Source of the DNA: Lachnospiraceae bacterium
Lineage (GTDB): Bacteria > Bacillota > Clostridia > Lachnospirales > Lachnospiraceae
NCBI GenBank assembly: GCA_015057085.1
Contig: SVFB01000062.1
Coordinates: 1 to 64,000, forward strand
DNA: 64,000 nucleotides
Reading direction: 5' to 3'
Below, piece by piece: positions 45,555-54,544 of the stretch. Numbering within the stretch: position 1 is the stretch's first letter; each line of letters opens with the position of its first letter. A model generated the notes under the pieces. The model searched no databases and had not been told where the DNA came from. It saw only the letters and a program-made list of their open reading frames with translations. Both the position numbers and the translations under genes were made by a program.

Positions 45555-45582
45555 TTGTGTTTTTTTTGAGATATCTTATAAT
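45555..45582 (+). promoter_or_regulatory. Promoter of the flagellar operon
   Basis: TTGTGT (45555-45560), 16 bases, TATAAT (45577-45582), ending 44 bases before the flgB start. This is sigma-A-like; no sigma-28 (TAAA-N15-GCCGATAA) element is visible here. Confidence 0.6.
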
Positions 45583-45626
45583 AAATTATGATTGAGTACA
45601 GTCTGTTGTACAGGGAGGGGAAACCT

Positions 45627-46016
45627 ATGCTTAATTCAAATGCATTTAATTATGTTGACGTATTAGACAAAGCGGCTGATGCCAGTTGGACAAGAGAATC
45701 TTTGATTACCAACAATATTGCAAATGTCGATACTGTCGGCTACAAGAGAAAGGACATAGACTTTGAATCTGTATTGCGTGAGCAATTGGGTCAGGGCGAT
45801 TATGATTCTTTGGATGACAAAATCAATAATGTCAATCTTTCAAAATTGAATGCAAAAGTTTTTACGGATTATGAGAACTATTCCTACAGACTCGATGACA
45901 ATAACGTAGACATCGACAATGAACAAGTGGAACTCGCATCTGAGCAATTGAAATATCAGACCCTGACACAATCATTGACCAATGAATTTAATCGTATGAA
46001 AGACGTACTCATTTAG
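45627..46016 (+). CDS. flgB: Flagellar proximal rod protein FlgB
   Basis: Component of the rod that links the MS ring to the hook. The ATG at 45627 has GGGAGGGG six bases upstream; a possible ATG at 45588 is less well placed. The 129-residue protein carries the rod-protein signature near the N-terminus, LITNNIANVDTVGYKRKDIDFE, and a C-terminal heptad region. It is the first gene of the fla/che cluster, 15 bases before flgC. Confidence 0.96.
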   Translation: MLNSNAFNYVDVLDKAADASWTRESLITNNIANVDTVGYKRKDIDFESVLREQLGQGDYDSLDDKINNVNLSKLNAKVFTDYENYSYRLDDNNVDIDNEQVELASEQLKYQTLTQSLTNEFNRMKDVLI

Positions 46017-46031
46017 TGAAGGAGGAATCGT

Positions 46032-46472
46032 ATGGGATTGTTTCAAGCCTTTAACATTTCGGCAACCGGTATGACAGCTGAGCGTTTTCGAACAGATATC
46101 ATCGCCGAGAATATCGCAAATGTAAATACCACATCCACGGAGGATGGTGGTCCATATCGCAGAAAAATCGTAACTTTCTCCGAAAAGCAAGTCACACCGT
46201 TTTCGCAGTTTTATTCGCATTCACTGAATGCTGCTGTTGGAAATGGTGTAAAAGTATTTTCTGTCAAGGAAGATACGGAGACTGATTTTACCATGACCTA
46301 TGATCCGGCAAATCCGGATGCAAATGAAGACGGATATGTATTATATCCAAATGTAAATGTTGTAACAGAGATGACAAACCTGATTGATGCGACCAGAGCT
46401 TATGAAGCAAATGCAACCGCATTTGACGCCAGCAAACAGTTGGCCCAGGCCGGACTTCAGGTTGGACAATAA
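46032..46472 (+). CDS. flgC: Flagellar proximal rod protein FlgC
   Basis: Rod component. The 146-residue protein has the N-terminal SGL/NIAN-type motif IIAENIANVNTTSTEDGGPYRR and the C-terminal rod motif NLIDATRAYEANATAFDASKQ. GAAGGAGG precedes the ATG. It lies 15 bases after flgB and 14 bases before fliE. Confidence 0.97.
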   Translation: MGLFQAFNISATGMTAERFRTDIIAENIANVNTTSTEDGGPYRRKIVTFSEKQVTPFSQFYSHSLNAAVGNGVKVFSVKEDTETDFTMTYDPANPDANEDGYVLYPNVNVVTEMTNLIDATRAYEANATAFDASKQLAQAGLQVGQ

Positions 46473-46486
46473 TCAGGAGGTAGCCA

Positions 46487-46798
46487 ATGGATATCACAAA
46501 TCTGACCGGGATTACCTCAGACTATTTAAACGACTATGCGCTTGATAAATCTTTGGTTGCAGCCGAGGATAACAGCTTTTCTGCTGTATTGAATTCTATG
46601 ATTAGCGCAATTGATGAAACCAATGATTTGCAGAATCAAGCAGAAGAGGAAGAGATTCGCTTCGCATTGGGATATTCAGAGAATACCCATGACTTGACTG
46701 TTGCAGCAGCCAAGGCAGAGGTGGCATTGCAATATACGGTTGCAGTGAAAGATAAAATCATTGATGCATACAAGGAAATTATGCAGATGTCAATTTAA
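46487..46798 (+). CDS. fliE: Flagellar hook-basal body complex protein FliE
   Basis: Small adaptor between the MS ring and the rod. The 103-residue helical protein has the family's C-terminal half, THDLTVAAAKAEVALQYTVAVKDKIIDAYKEIMQMSI. TCAGGAGG precedes the ATG. Its position between flgC and fliF is the standard one. Confidence 0.95.
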   Translation: MDITNLTGITSDYLNDYALDKSLVAAEDNSFSAVLNSMISAIDETNDLQNQAEEEEIRFALGYSENTHDLTVAAAKAEVALQYTVAVKDKIIDAYKEIMQMSI

Positions 46799-46848
46799 TT
46801 CAAACCGCTAAAACTTTTAATAATGGATGATAAAAGGAGTTGTGGAAG

Positions 46849-48456
46849 ATGCCGGAAAGACTTCGTAAGATTCTCGATCGTATTATCGAGTGGTGGAAAA
46901 AATTTAATACTAAGCAAAGAGCACTGTTAATCAGTATTACTGCAGTTGTGCTTGTGGCACTTTCTATACTTGCTTATGTGGCAACCAGACCGACCTATGT
47001 GGCGCTTGTTACCTGCGAAACAGCAAAGGAAGGAGCCGAAGTCAAAGATCTTTTGGATTCGGACGGTAGCATTCATTATACCGTAAGCTCCGACGGACTG
47101 GTATTTAAGGTGCTTGATAAGGACGAAGCAAATGCTGTTATGCTTCTGGGCGCAAATGATATTTCCGCAAGCAGTTACGACATCAATAATGTTACAAGCG
47201 GAAGCTTCTCTCAGACACAGAGCGATAAAGAAAAGCTTTATAAGGATTATCTTGAGAAAAAGTTTGCTGAGCATTTGACACAGCTTGAAGCCGTAGATGC
47301 AGCAACGGTTGATATCACACTTCCGAGTGATGATGGAACCATTCTTTCAAAGGAAGAGCAGGGTTATGCATCTGTTAAATTAACTTTAAATGATCCTTTA
47401 GACAGCGATGAAGCATACGGAATCGCTCAGTTTATCGCAACAGAGTTGGGAAATGATGATACCGCAAATATCACCATTATCGATAATAATGCAAATGTGC
47501 TTTATTCCGGAGCAGATGCCGACAGCTCTATGGGAATTGTCAGCAGCCAATTAAATTATCAGGAAAAGCAAAAGGCGATTATCGAAAGTGAAATCAAGAC
47601 TGCATTGGTTGGCTCAAAGATGTTTTCCAATGTGGAAGTGCTCATGAATCTATCTGTTGATTTTGATACCACAGAAGTTGCAAAGCACGAATATTCCGCA
47701 CCGGAAGGCCAGACGAACGGAATGCTCAGTTCCGCATCCACTTATCAGTCAAAGTCATATGGAGGTTCTGCAAACACACCGGGTACGGATTCGAATGATG
47801 ATACAACTTATGTGACAGAGGATAATGCCTCAACCTATTCCGAAATCACACAGGAAGATTATCAATATCAAAACAATGAAACCATTACAAATATCACAAG
47901 TTCAGGCGGCTCAATCAAATATGATGAGTCTTCCATTGCGATTGTTTGTACAAGATATGTTGTCTATGATGAAGATTTGTTAAAAGCACAGGGCGAATTG
48001 GATGATATGACATTTGAGGAATTCAAGGCTGCAAATTCTGAACCGGTTCATGTTGAAACGGAAGAGGAATTGTTAAATACAGTAGCGATGGCAACAGGAT
48101 TATCAACGGATTCCATTTCGATTGTATGTTATGAGCAGCCGGAATTCATTGAATCATCAAAGGGCACTCCGTCAATCAGCGATATTCTTCAGATTGTACT
48201 TGCTGTATTGATTTTTGCGATGCTTGGATATGTTGTCTTTAGAAGCACAAGAAAGCAGAAAGAAGAGGAACTCGAACCGGAACTTTCTGTGGACGGTCTT
48301 TTGGAAAGTACTGCTCAAGAACCTAGTGAGGAACTTGAGAATATCGGATATTCAGAGAAGTCCGAAACACGTCTTTTGATCGAAAAGTTTGTGGAGGAGA
48401 ATCCGGAAGCTGCCGCATTGCTATTGCGCAATTGGTTAAATGACGAATGGGATTAA
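46849..48456 (+). CDS. fliF: Flagellar MS-ring protein FliF
   Basis: Builds the MS ring in the membrane, the base on which the rest of the flagellum is assembled. The start is the ATG at 46849, nine bases after AAAGGAG. The 535-residue protein has an N-terminal transmembrane segment (about residues 25-45), ring-building motifs (about 50-225), a variable Ser/Asn/Thr-rich periplasmic insert (about 280-350), a second transmembrane segment (about 445-463) and a cytoplasmic tail that binds FliG. The length is typical. Confidence 0.96.
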   Translation: MPERLRKILDRIIEWWKKFNTKQRALLISITAVVLVALSILAYVATRPTYVALVTCETAKEGAEVKDLLDSDGSIHYTVSSDGLVFKVLDKDEANAVMLLGANDISASSYDINNVTSGSFSQTQSDKEKLYKDYLEKKFAEHLTQLEAVDAATVDITLPSDDGTILSKEEQGYASVKLTLNDPLDSDEAYGIAQFIATELGNDDTANITIIDNNANVLYSGADADSSMGIVSSQLNYQEKQKAIIESEIKTALVGSKMFSNVEVLMNLSVDFDTTEVAKHEYSAPEGQTNGMLSSASTYQSKSYGGSANTPGTDSNDDTTYVTEDNASTYSEITQEDYQYQNNETITNITSSGGSIKYDESSIAIVCTRYVVYDEDLLKAQGELDDMTFEEFKAANSEPVHVETEEELLNTVAMATGLSTDSISIVCYEQPEFIESSKGTPSISDILQIVLAVLIFAMLGYVVFRSTRKQKEEELEPELSVDGLLESTAQEPSEELENIGYSEKSETRLLIEKFVEENPEAAALLLRNWLNDEWD

Positions 48457-48477
48457 TAAAACGAACGGAGTAAAAGA

Positions 48478-49485
48478 ATGGCCATGGAGGAGTACAGTGG
48501 AATTCAAAAAGCGGCAATCTTATTGATTACCCTTGGTCCTGAAAAGGCATCCACAATCTTTCAGCACCTGAAAGAGGATGAAATTGAAGAACTGACCTTG
48601 GAAATTGCGAATACCAGAAGTGTGTCGCCGCAGGACAAGGAAGATGTACTAAATGAATTCTATCAGGTCTGCCTTGCACAACAGTATATTGCAGAAGGTG
48701 GTATCGGCTATGCGAAAGAGCTTTTGGAAAAGGCTTTGGGACAGGATCGTGCCCAGGGCGTTATTGCGAAGCTGACGGCTTCTCTTCAGGTGCGCCCGTT
48801 TGAATTTGTCAGAAAGACAGAACCATCCCAGCTTTTGAACTTTATTCAGGATGAACATCCGCAGACCATTGCTATGATTTTGTCTTATTTGTCTGCAAAT
48901 CAGGCTTCTTTGGTTTTGGGGGCGTTGCCGCCGGATAAACAGGCGGATGTTGCAAAACGTATTGCAATGATGGATCGAACATCGCCGGATGTCATCAAAG
49001 AAGTAGAGCGAGTATTGGAAAAGAAACTTGCTTCCCTTGTAAATCAGGATTACACCATTGTCGGCGGTGTAGATGCAATCGTCGAAATTTTGAATTCGGT
49101 AGACAGAGGAACCGAGAAACATATTATGGAATCTTTGGAAATCGAAGAGCCGGAATTGGCAGACGAAATCAGAAAGAAGATGTTCGTGTTCGAAGATATT
49201 CTTCTTTTGGACGATCGTGCAATTCAGCGTGTGCTGCGTGATGTCGATAATGCTGATTTGGAATTGGCAATGAAGAGTACAGGAGAAGATGTTCAGAATG
49301 CAATCTTCAGAAACCTGTCAAAGCGTCTTGCTGCTATGATTAAGGAAGATATGGACTTTATGGGTCCTGTACGTATGAAGGATGTTGAAGAAGCACAGCA
49401 GAAGATCGTTGGAGTTATCAGAAAGCTCGAAGATCAGGCTGAAATCGTAATTTCCCGTGGTGGAGGTGACGATATCGTTGTCTAA
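48478..49485 (+). CDS. fliG: Flagellar motor switch protein FliG
   Basis: Rotor protein that receives torque from the stator. The 335-residue protein shows the N-terminal FliF-binding part (QKAAILLITLGPEKAS), the middle domain with EHPQTIAMILSYL, and the C-terminal torque helix with charged residues around DDRAIQRVLRDVDNADLELAMK. Two start codons are possible, ATG at 48478 and 48484. Its end carries a nested ribosome-binding site for fliH. Confidence 0.97.
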   Translation: MAMEEYSGIQKAAILLITLGPEKASTIFQHLKEDEIEELTLEIANTRSVSPQDKEDVLNEFYQVCLAQQYIAEGGIGYAKELLEKALGQDRAQGVIAKLTASLQVRPFEFVRKTEPSQLLNFIQDEHPQTIAMILSYLSANQASLVLGALPPDKQADVAKRIAMMDRTSPDVIKEVERVLEKKLASLVNQDYTIVGGVDAIVEILNSVDRGTEKHIMESLEIEEPELADEIRKKMFVFEDILLLDDRAIQRVLRDVDNADLELAMKSTGEDVQNAIFRNLSKRLAAMIKEDMDFMGPVRMKDVEEAQQKIVGVIRKLEDQAEIVISRGGGDDIVV

Positions 49486-50302
49486 TTTTATCAAATACAA
49501 CTATGTGCAGCAAAAACCGCAAACGAAAGCCAGGGTTATCAACTCAAATCCGAAAATGCAGGAGGTTTTGAGAGGGCTTGGTTCTGCACAAAATTTTGAA
49601 CCACAGAATTTTGATAAAGACGGAATGTCTGAATCGCCGGATGGATTTGAAACGGGAATTGAAGCAGATGTGGTAGAGCAGGTGCCTCAAATTACCCCGG
49701 AGGAACTTTTGGCAAATGCACAGGAAGAAGCAAATCGTATTTTAGAAGATGCGCAAAATCAGGCGAATAAGATTCTAAAGCAGGCGGATGCCCAGGCCCA
49801 GGAGCTATTTGATGAGCAAAAAGAGGCGGCAATCGCAGAGGGACAGGCTCAAATCGAGAGTCTCCTGCAAGAACAGAAACAAGCCTTAAATGCTCAATTG
49901 GAACAGCAAAGCGCGCAATTGCAAGAACAATACAACGAACGCGCAAATGAAATGGAAGAAGAAATCGTCAATGCACTCTGTCAGGTGATTGCAAAGACAT
50001 TTGGAATATTTATGGATGACAAGAAAGAAGTGCTTGTCTATCTGGTGCAAAAGACAATTTCCGGAATTGAAAATGGCAAGAATTTCAGAATCCGTGTTTC
50101 GCCGGAAAATGCAAAATGGATTGGAGAGAAGCTTCCGGAGATTCGCGAGGAATTCTCTTCGGATATGACGATAGAGGTGCAACATGATGCTTCTTTGGAT
50201 GATACGGCTTGTATCATCGAAACGGAATATGGCATCTACCACTGTGGCATTGATTTACAACTGAAAAATCTTTTGAAGCAATTAAAAGCTCTTAGTATAT
50301 AA
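49478..50302 (+). CDS. fliH: Flagellar export ATPase regulator FliH
   Basis: Peripheral stalk that holds FliI at the export gate. Start placed at a TTG at 49478: GGAGGTGA lies eight bases upstream, inside the last codons of fliG, and the overlap with fliG is eight bases. The 274-residue protein has a long Gln/Glu/Ala-rich helical section (about residues 75-165, repeated GxxxG-free coiled coil) and a C-terminal FliH/HrpE domain (about 165-270). The non-ATG start is inferred from spacing; a GTG at 49457 is the alternative. Confidence 0.9.
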   Translation: MSNFIKYNYVQQKPQTKARVINSNPKMQEVLRGLGSAQNFEPQNFDKDGMSESPDGFETGIEADVVEQVPQITPEELLANAQEEANRILEDAQNQANKILKQADAQAQELFDEQKEAAIAEGQAQIESLLQEQKQALNAQLEQQSAQLQEQYNERANEMEEEIVNALCQVIAKTFGIFMDDKKEVLVYLVQKTISGIENGKNFRIRVSPENAKWIGEKLPEIREEFSSDMTIEVQHDASLDDTACIIETEYGIYHCGIDLQLKNLLKQLKALSI

Positions 50303-50328
50303 AATATGCATATTAAGAGGTGAGCAGG

Positions 50329-51639
50329 ATGTTGCAGGAAGCAAAAAAATACTATCAGCTGCTTGATCGGACCTTTTATAAAAGTTATGGAAAGGTTTCT
50401 ACGGTAGTTGGACTTACAATTGAATCAATTGGACCGGAAGCAAAGATGGGAGATTTGTGTAAAATCTACCAGAACAAGGATTTGACAGAATATGTGATGG
50501 CGGAGGTCGTAGGATTCCGTGAATCGCAGTTAATCTTAATGCCTGTAGACCGTGTGGATGGTGTTGGAGTTGGATGTATCGTTGAAAACACGGGACATCC
50601 ATTATCTGTCTTAGTGGGAGAAGAACTTCTGGGGCATACACTCGATGGAATCGGCAGACCAACAGATGGATTTTCACTTCATACCGGAAAAAATTATCCA
50701 ATCAATCAAAATCCACCGGATCCGATGAAACGAAAAATTATCAGCGAAGTTCTTCCTCTTGGAGTCAAGGCAGTAGATGGATTGATAACAGTTGGAAAAG
50801 GACAGCGTATCGGCGTATTTGCCGGCTCCGGAGTCGGTAAGAGTACGTTGCTGGGAATGTTTGCAAGAAATACGAAAGCTGATATCAATGTCATTGCATT
50901 AATCGGAGAGCGTGGACGTGAGGTTCGCGAATTTATAGAGCGAGATTTGGGACCGGAAGGTATGGCGCGGTCGGTTGTTGTGGTAGCAACTTCCGATAAG
51001 CCGGCATTGATTCGAAATAAGTGCGCCAAAACGGCAACCGCTGTTGCAGAATATTTTAGAGATCAAGGGAAGGATGTCCTTTTGATGATGGACTCTTTGA
51101 CCCGATTCTCTCAAGCGCAAAGAGAAATTGGTTTGGCATCCGGAGAACCTCCGGTTACAAGAGGATATCCGCCAAGCGTATATTCTGAAATGCCGAAACT
51201 GCTAGAGCGCGCAGGAACCAGTGATAAGGGATCCATTACCGGATTGTATACTGTCCTCGTAGATGGAGATGACTTTAATGAGCCAATCACTGATACGGCC
51301 AGAGGAATTTTGGATGGACATATTATGCTTGATCGACGATTGGGCCAGAAGAATCATTATCCGGCAATCGACGTATTGCAATCTATTTCCAGAGTAATGT
51401 CCTCCATCGCTGCAAAAGAGCACAAAGCCCTTGCCGGTAAGTTGAAAAATGTAATGGCAACTTACAATGAGGCTGAGGATTTGATTAATATTGGTGCTTA
51501 TAAGAATGGCTCAAATCCTGAAATTGACTATGCGATTAAAAAGATTCGAGCAGTCAATGAGTTTCTGTGTCAGGGAACAGATGAGAAATATGATTTTGAG
51601 GAAGAAGTCAAACTCTTAGAAGAAGTATTCTCGGACTAA
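50329..51639 (+). CDS. fliI: Flagellum-specific export ATPase FliI
   Basis: Hexameric ATPase that unfolds and feeds substrates into the type III export gate. The ATG at 50329 has AAGAGGTGA five bases upstream; a GTG at 50320 falls inside that site. The 436-residue protein has the P-loop GSGVGKST, the export-ATPase region GERGREVREF, and Walker B LLMMDSLTRFSQAQREIG. It follows fliH by 26 bases. Confidence 0.97.
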   Translation: MLQEAKKYYQLLDRTFYKSYGKVSTVVGLTIESIGPEAKMGDLCKIYQNKDLTEYVMAEVVGFRESQLILMPVDRVDGVGVGCIVENTGHPLSVLVGEELLGHTLDGIGRPTDGFSLHTGKNYPINQNPPDPMKRKIISEVLPLGVKAVDGLITVGKGQRIGVFAGSGVGKSTLLGMFARNTKADINVIALIGERGREVREFIERDLGPEGMARSVVVVATSDKPALIRNKCAKTATAVAEYFRDQGKDVLLMMDSLTRFSQAQREIGLASGEPPVTRGYPPSVYSEMPKLLERAGTSDKGSITGLYTVLVDGDDFNEPITDTARGILDGHIMLDRRLGQKNHYPAIDVLQSISRVMSSIAAKEHKALAGKLKNVMATYNEAEDLINIGAYKNGSNPEIDYAIKKIRAVNEFLCQGTDEKYDFEEEVKLLEEVFSD

Positions 51640-51670
51640 TCTTTGTGGATAAAAACGAAAGAGGCAGAAT

Positions 51671-52111
51671 ATGGCTAAATTTGTTTATCGAATGCAAAAC
51701 ATATTGGATATCAAGCAAAAGCTTGAATCACAGGCGAAAATCACATACGGTCTTGCGGCACAAAGATTTGCAGAGGAACAGCAAAAGCTGCAGGAACTTA
51801 TGATTCGGCGTATGCGATATGAGAAAGCATTGCGTCAAATGATGGAAGGCCCTTTGAATTTAAAAGAAATTCACAATGCAAAGTCAGATGTTACGATGAT
51901 AAAAACATTGGTGCGTGCGCAAACAATTAAGACAAGACGTGCGGAAGCACAGATGAATGATGCGAGACGCGCTTTAAACGAGGTGATGCAGGAACGCAAA
52001 ATTCAGGAGAAACTCAAAGAAAAAGCCTTTGAGGAATTTAAGCGGGAAATTGCGGCACAAGAAGCAAAGGAAATTGACGAACTTGTAAGTTATACTTACA
52101 ACGGTAATTAG
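51671..52111 (+). CDS. fliJ: Flagellar export chaperone FliJ
   Basis: Coiled-coil protein that sits in the FliI ring like the gamma subunit in F1 and escorts export chaperones. The 146-residue, almost entirely helical product opens with FVYRMQNILDIKQKLE, the usual FliJ start. Its position after fliI supports the call. AAAGAGG precedes the ATG. Confidence 0.93.
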   Translation: MAKFVYRMQNILDIKQKLESQAKITYGLAAQRFAEEQQKLQELMIRRMRYEKALRQMMEGPLNLKEIHNAKSDVTMIKTLVRAQTIKTRRAEAQMNDARRALNEVMQERKIQEKLKEKAFEEFKREIAAQEAKEIDELVSYTYNGN

Positions 52112-52122
52112 GGAGAAGTCTT

Positions 52123-52958
52123 ATGCCTGAAGATGAAGAATTAAAAGAAAAAGAAGAAGAAAACGAAAGAAAAAAAAGAAAAAAGATAAGAAAAGCAAAA
52201 AGGATAAAACGGATAAGCAAGGGGATTCGCCCGATGGGGAAGAAGAAGAGGAAAGCATCGGAAGCAAAATTCTGTTGGTATTTGTCACCATTATTATCAT
52301 TGCGATTTGGCTTGGCATTTTCGGAATTTTGATTAAGTTTGATGTCGGAGGCTTTGGCTCTACCGTTTTATATCCATTACTGAAGGATGTTCCTGTTGTG
52401 AATCGGGTTCTTCCGGATGTGGATGTGACCGAAAGCACGGAAGCAGATGCTTATGGATTTGATTCTTTGGATGAAGCAACTGCTTATGTGAAGGAATTGG
52501 AAGTTCAGTTGGCAGATGCACTGGATAAGAATTCTGAGTTGACTTCAAAGGTGGATGAATTAAATGCGGAGCTGGCGGAATTAGATACTTTGCGTCAGGA
52601 ACAAGCAGAATTTGAAACTTTAAAAGAAAAATTTTATGAAGAGGTTGTTTTTTCGGACGAAGCACCCGATATAAATGAATATAAGACCTACTATGAGAGC
52701 ATTGATCCTGAAAATGCCGAGGTTTTATATAAACAGGTGGTTGAGCAAATTCAAGAAGACGAAGAGGTTGCGGCCTATGCAAAGCGGTATTCATCAATGG
52801 ATCCGGAGAGCGCTGCAGCAATCTTTGATACCATGACAGATGATTTTAATTTGGTTGCGAAAATTCTTGGAGCGATGTCGACACAAGCAAGTTCAGACAT
52901 CCTTGCAGCAATGGATTCGAAAAACGCAGCTACTTTAACAAAAATTATGGAACCATAA
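52123..52958 (+). CDS. MotE/YlxF-like flagellar protein, coding sequence split by an apparent -1 frameshift
   Basis: GGGAG and the ATG at 52123 start a Lys/Glu-rich reading frame that runs only to 52332. The conserved part continues in the -1 frame, which is open from 52137 to the stop at 52958. The switch falls on A-runs at 52170-52185 containing two slippery heptamers in the correct phase. Joined by one -1 shift, the product has about 278 residues: a charged cytoplasmic tail, one transmembrane segment (about residues 48-70), a coiled coil (about 110-150) and a C-terminal MgtE_N-like domain with YSSMDPESAAAIFDTM. B. subtilis has ylxF at this place. Without a shift, the only visible start in the second frame is a TTG at 52275, inside the membrane segment. 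Confidence 0.75.
52170..52185 (+). other. Tandem slippery heptamers in the motE/ylxF-like gene
   Basis: In the frame set by the ATG at 52123, A AAA AAA lies at 52170-52176 and A AAA AAG at 52179-52185; the second is the same heptamer as in E. coli dnaX. A -1 slip at either leads to the codon GAT at 52185 and into the downstream conserved frame. I see no strong Shine-Dalgarno-like stimulator or stable hairpin nearby. Confidence 0.6.
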
Positions 52959-53013
52959 CTTGATTCAAGGCTTATTCCACCCGATATAATATTTTAGAAA
53001 GGAGGAATAGGCC

Positions 53014-54525
53014 TTGGATTTTTTTAGTATTACAAATCTTAGTCGGAATATGATGCCGGAAACAGATTTGGCTGCTACGATTTCTGAAAAAAAAGAAAAC
53101 ATTGATTTCTCAATGATGCTTTCAAATCTATCAGACAATGTATCGAACCTCAACCACCCGATGCAAAATACTGGTGCTGAAATCACAAGTGGCAAAACAG
53201 AAAGTCTCAAGGTAGATCAAAGCGGAATCGAAAAGCGAAACATCAAAGATGCAACTGTTACGGATAACAGTGCGGATGCAAAAGTGGATGATGAAACGGT
53301 CAAAGATGTGGTCGAATTCAAGGATGATGTGGTTTCGGCAATCAGTGAAGAGACCGGAGTGGATGTGGAAGACGTAGAAAAAGCCATGGAAGTGCTTGGT
53401 CTTTCAATCGCAGATTTATTGAATCCACAAAATCTTGCCAATCTGGTTCAGAACCTGACCCAGGCGGAAGATGTGACAGCACTTTTGCTGAGCGATGATT
53501 TCAGTCAGCTTTTAAGTGAGATTACAGATCTTGCATCACAGCTTTCAGAATCTCTTTCCATGGACGGGGATGAGATGACGCAATTGCTTTCGCAATTTGA
53601 TTTCAATGTAAGTGAAAATGATCTGCCGGAGATGAACTTAGAAAACTTGCTGGGACAGGAACCGGCAGGAGATAAGGTCGAACAAGCAACAGCAAACACA
53701 ATTATGGATCAGGAGGGACAAGCTCTAAGTCCACTGCAAGAAGCAGAGGGAATGAAAGAGGCTGCGACAGTGGAAGTTGCAGTGACCGATGAAGTTCCTG
53801 TGGATGCGAAAAAAGATGTAGACCTTAGCGAGACAACTGTTTCCGAAAATGATCAGGAGCCGGAAGCAAACTTACAGGCAACTGTGACAAAAGAGAAGGC
53901 TGATACAACAGAAGAAGATGGATTTATGAAGGAATCTTCTAATCAAGAGGAATCCAATCCAATGCTTCATCAGCATAATCCGGAAGTCCAGGTACAAAAT
54001 TCTGAATCGGTTAGTTTTTCAGAGAGCACTGCATCTTATGTAAGCAGTTATACTTCAGTTGATGCAACACAGATTTTAGAACAGATTACCTCAAATCTGA
54101 AATTGACATTGGCTGCAGATACGACCACTATGGAAATGCAGTTGAATCCGGAAAATCTCGGAAAAGTATTTCTTCAGGTATCAAGCAAGGAAGGAATTGT
54201 TTCTGCTCAGATTACAGCATCAAATGAAACGGTCAAAGAAGTTCTTGAAACTCAGATGGCAACACTCAGAGAGAATTTAAATCAGCAAGGTGTGAAAGTC
54301 GATGCAATTGAAGTGACTGTATCTTCTCACGGTTTCGAGAAAAACTTAGACAGTGGTCAGCAGAGAGAGCAGCAGGAAGGCGAAATGCAGGAAGCAAACA
54401 AGAAGACACGCAGAAGTATTCGCCTTGATTCACTTGATGAATTATCAGGACTTATGACGGAAGAAGAAATGTTGGTAGCACAGATCATGAAAGACAATGG
54501 AAATTCCATGGATCTGACAGCATAA
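53014..54525 (+). CDS. fliK: Flagellar hook-length control protein FliK
   Basis: Molecular ruler that stops hook growth and switches export specificity. It starts with TTG at 53014, eight bases from AAAGGAGG; the next ATG is 12 codons later. The 503-residue protein is acidic and repeat-poor for most of its length and ends in the conserved Flg_hook domain (about residues 360-455; MEMQLNPENLGKVFLQV and ATLRENLNQQGVKVDAIEV). A Gln/Glu-rich tail follows. flgD lies 19 bases downstream. Confidence 0.93.
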   Translation: MDFFSITNLSRNMMPETDLAATISEKKENIDFSMMLSNLSDNVSNLNHPMQNTGAEITSGKTESLKVDQSGIEKRNIKDATVTDNSADAKVDDETVKDVVEFKDDVVSAISEETGVDVEDVEKAMEVLGLSIADLLNPQNLANLVQNLTQAEDVTALLLSDDFSQLLSEITDLASQLSESLSMDGDEMTQLLSQFDFNVSENDLPEMNLENLLGQEPAGDKVEQATANTIMDQEGQALSPLQEAEGMKEAATVEVAVTDEVPVDAKKDVDLSETTVSENDQEPEANLQATVTKEKADTTEEDGFMKESSNQEESNPMLHQHNPEVQVQNSESVSFSESTASYVSSYTSVDATQILEQITSNLKLTLAADTTTMEMQLNPENLGKVFLQVSSKEGIVSAQITASNETVKEVLETQMATLRENLNQQGVKVDAIEVTVSSHGFEKNLDSGQQREQQEGEMQEANKKTRRSIRLDSLDELSGLMTEEEMLVAQIMKDNGNSMDLTA

Positions 54526-54544
54526 CACCGGAAAGGACAAAAAT

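Noticed and set aside
49692-50242. Long minus-strand reading frames opposite fliH and other flagellar genes
   Set aside because: They are antisense shadows of well-supported genes, without ribosome-binding sites or recognisable domains.
52123-52332. Independent 69-residue basic protein in the upstream frame
   Set aside because: After 52186 this frame has rare codons and Cys/Trp in the place of a conserved membrane segment. It reads better as the start of the frameshifted motE/ylxF-like gene.
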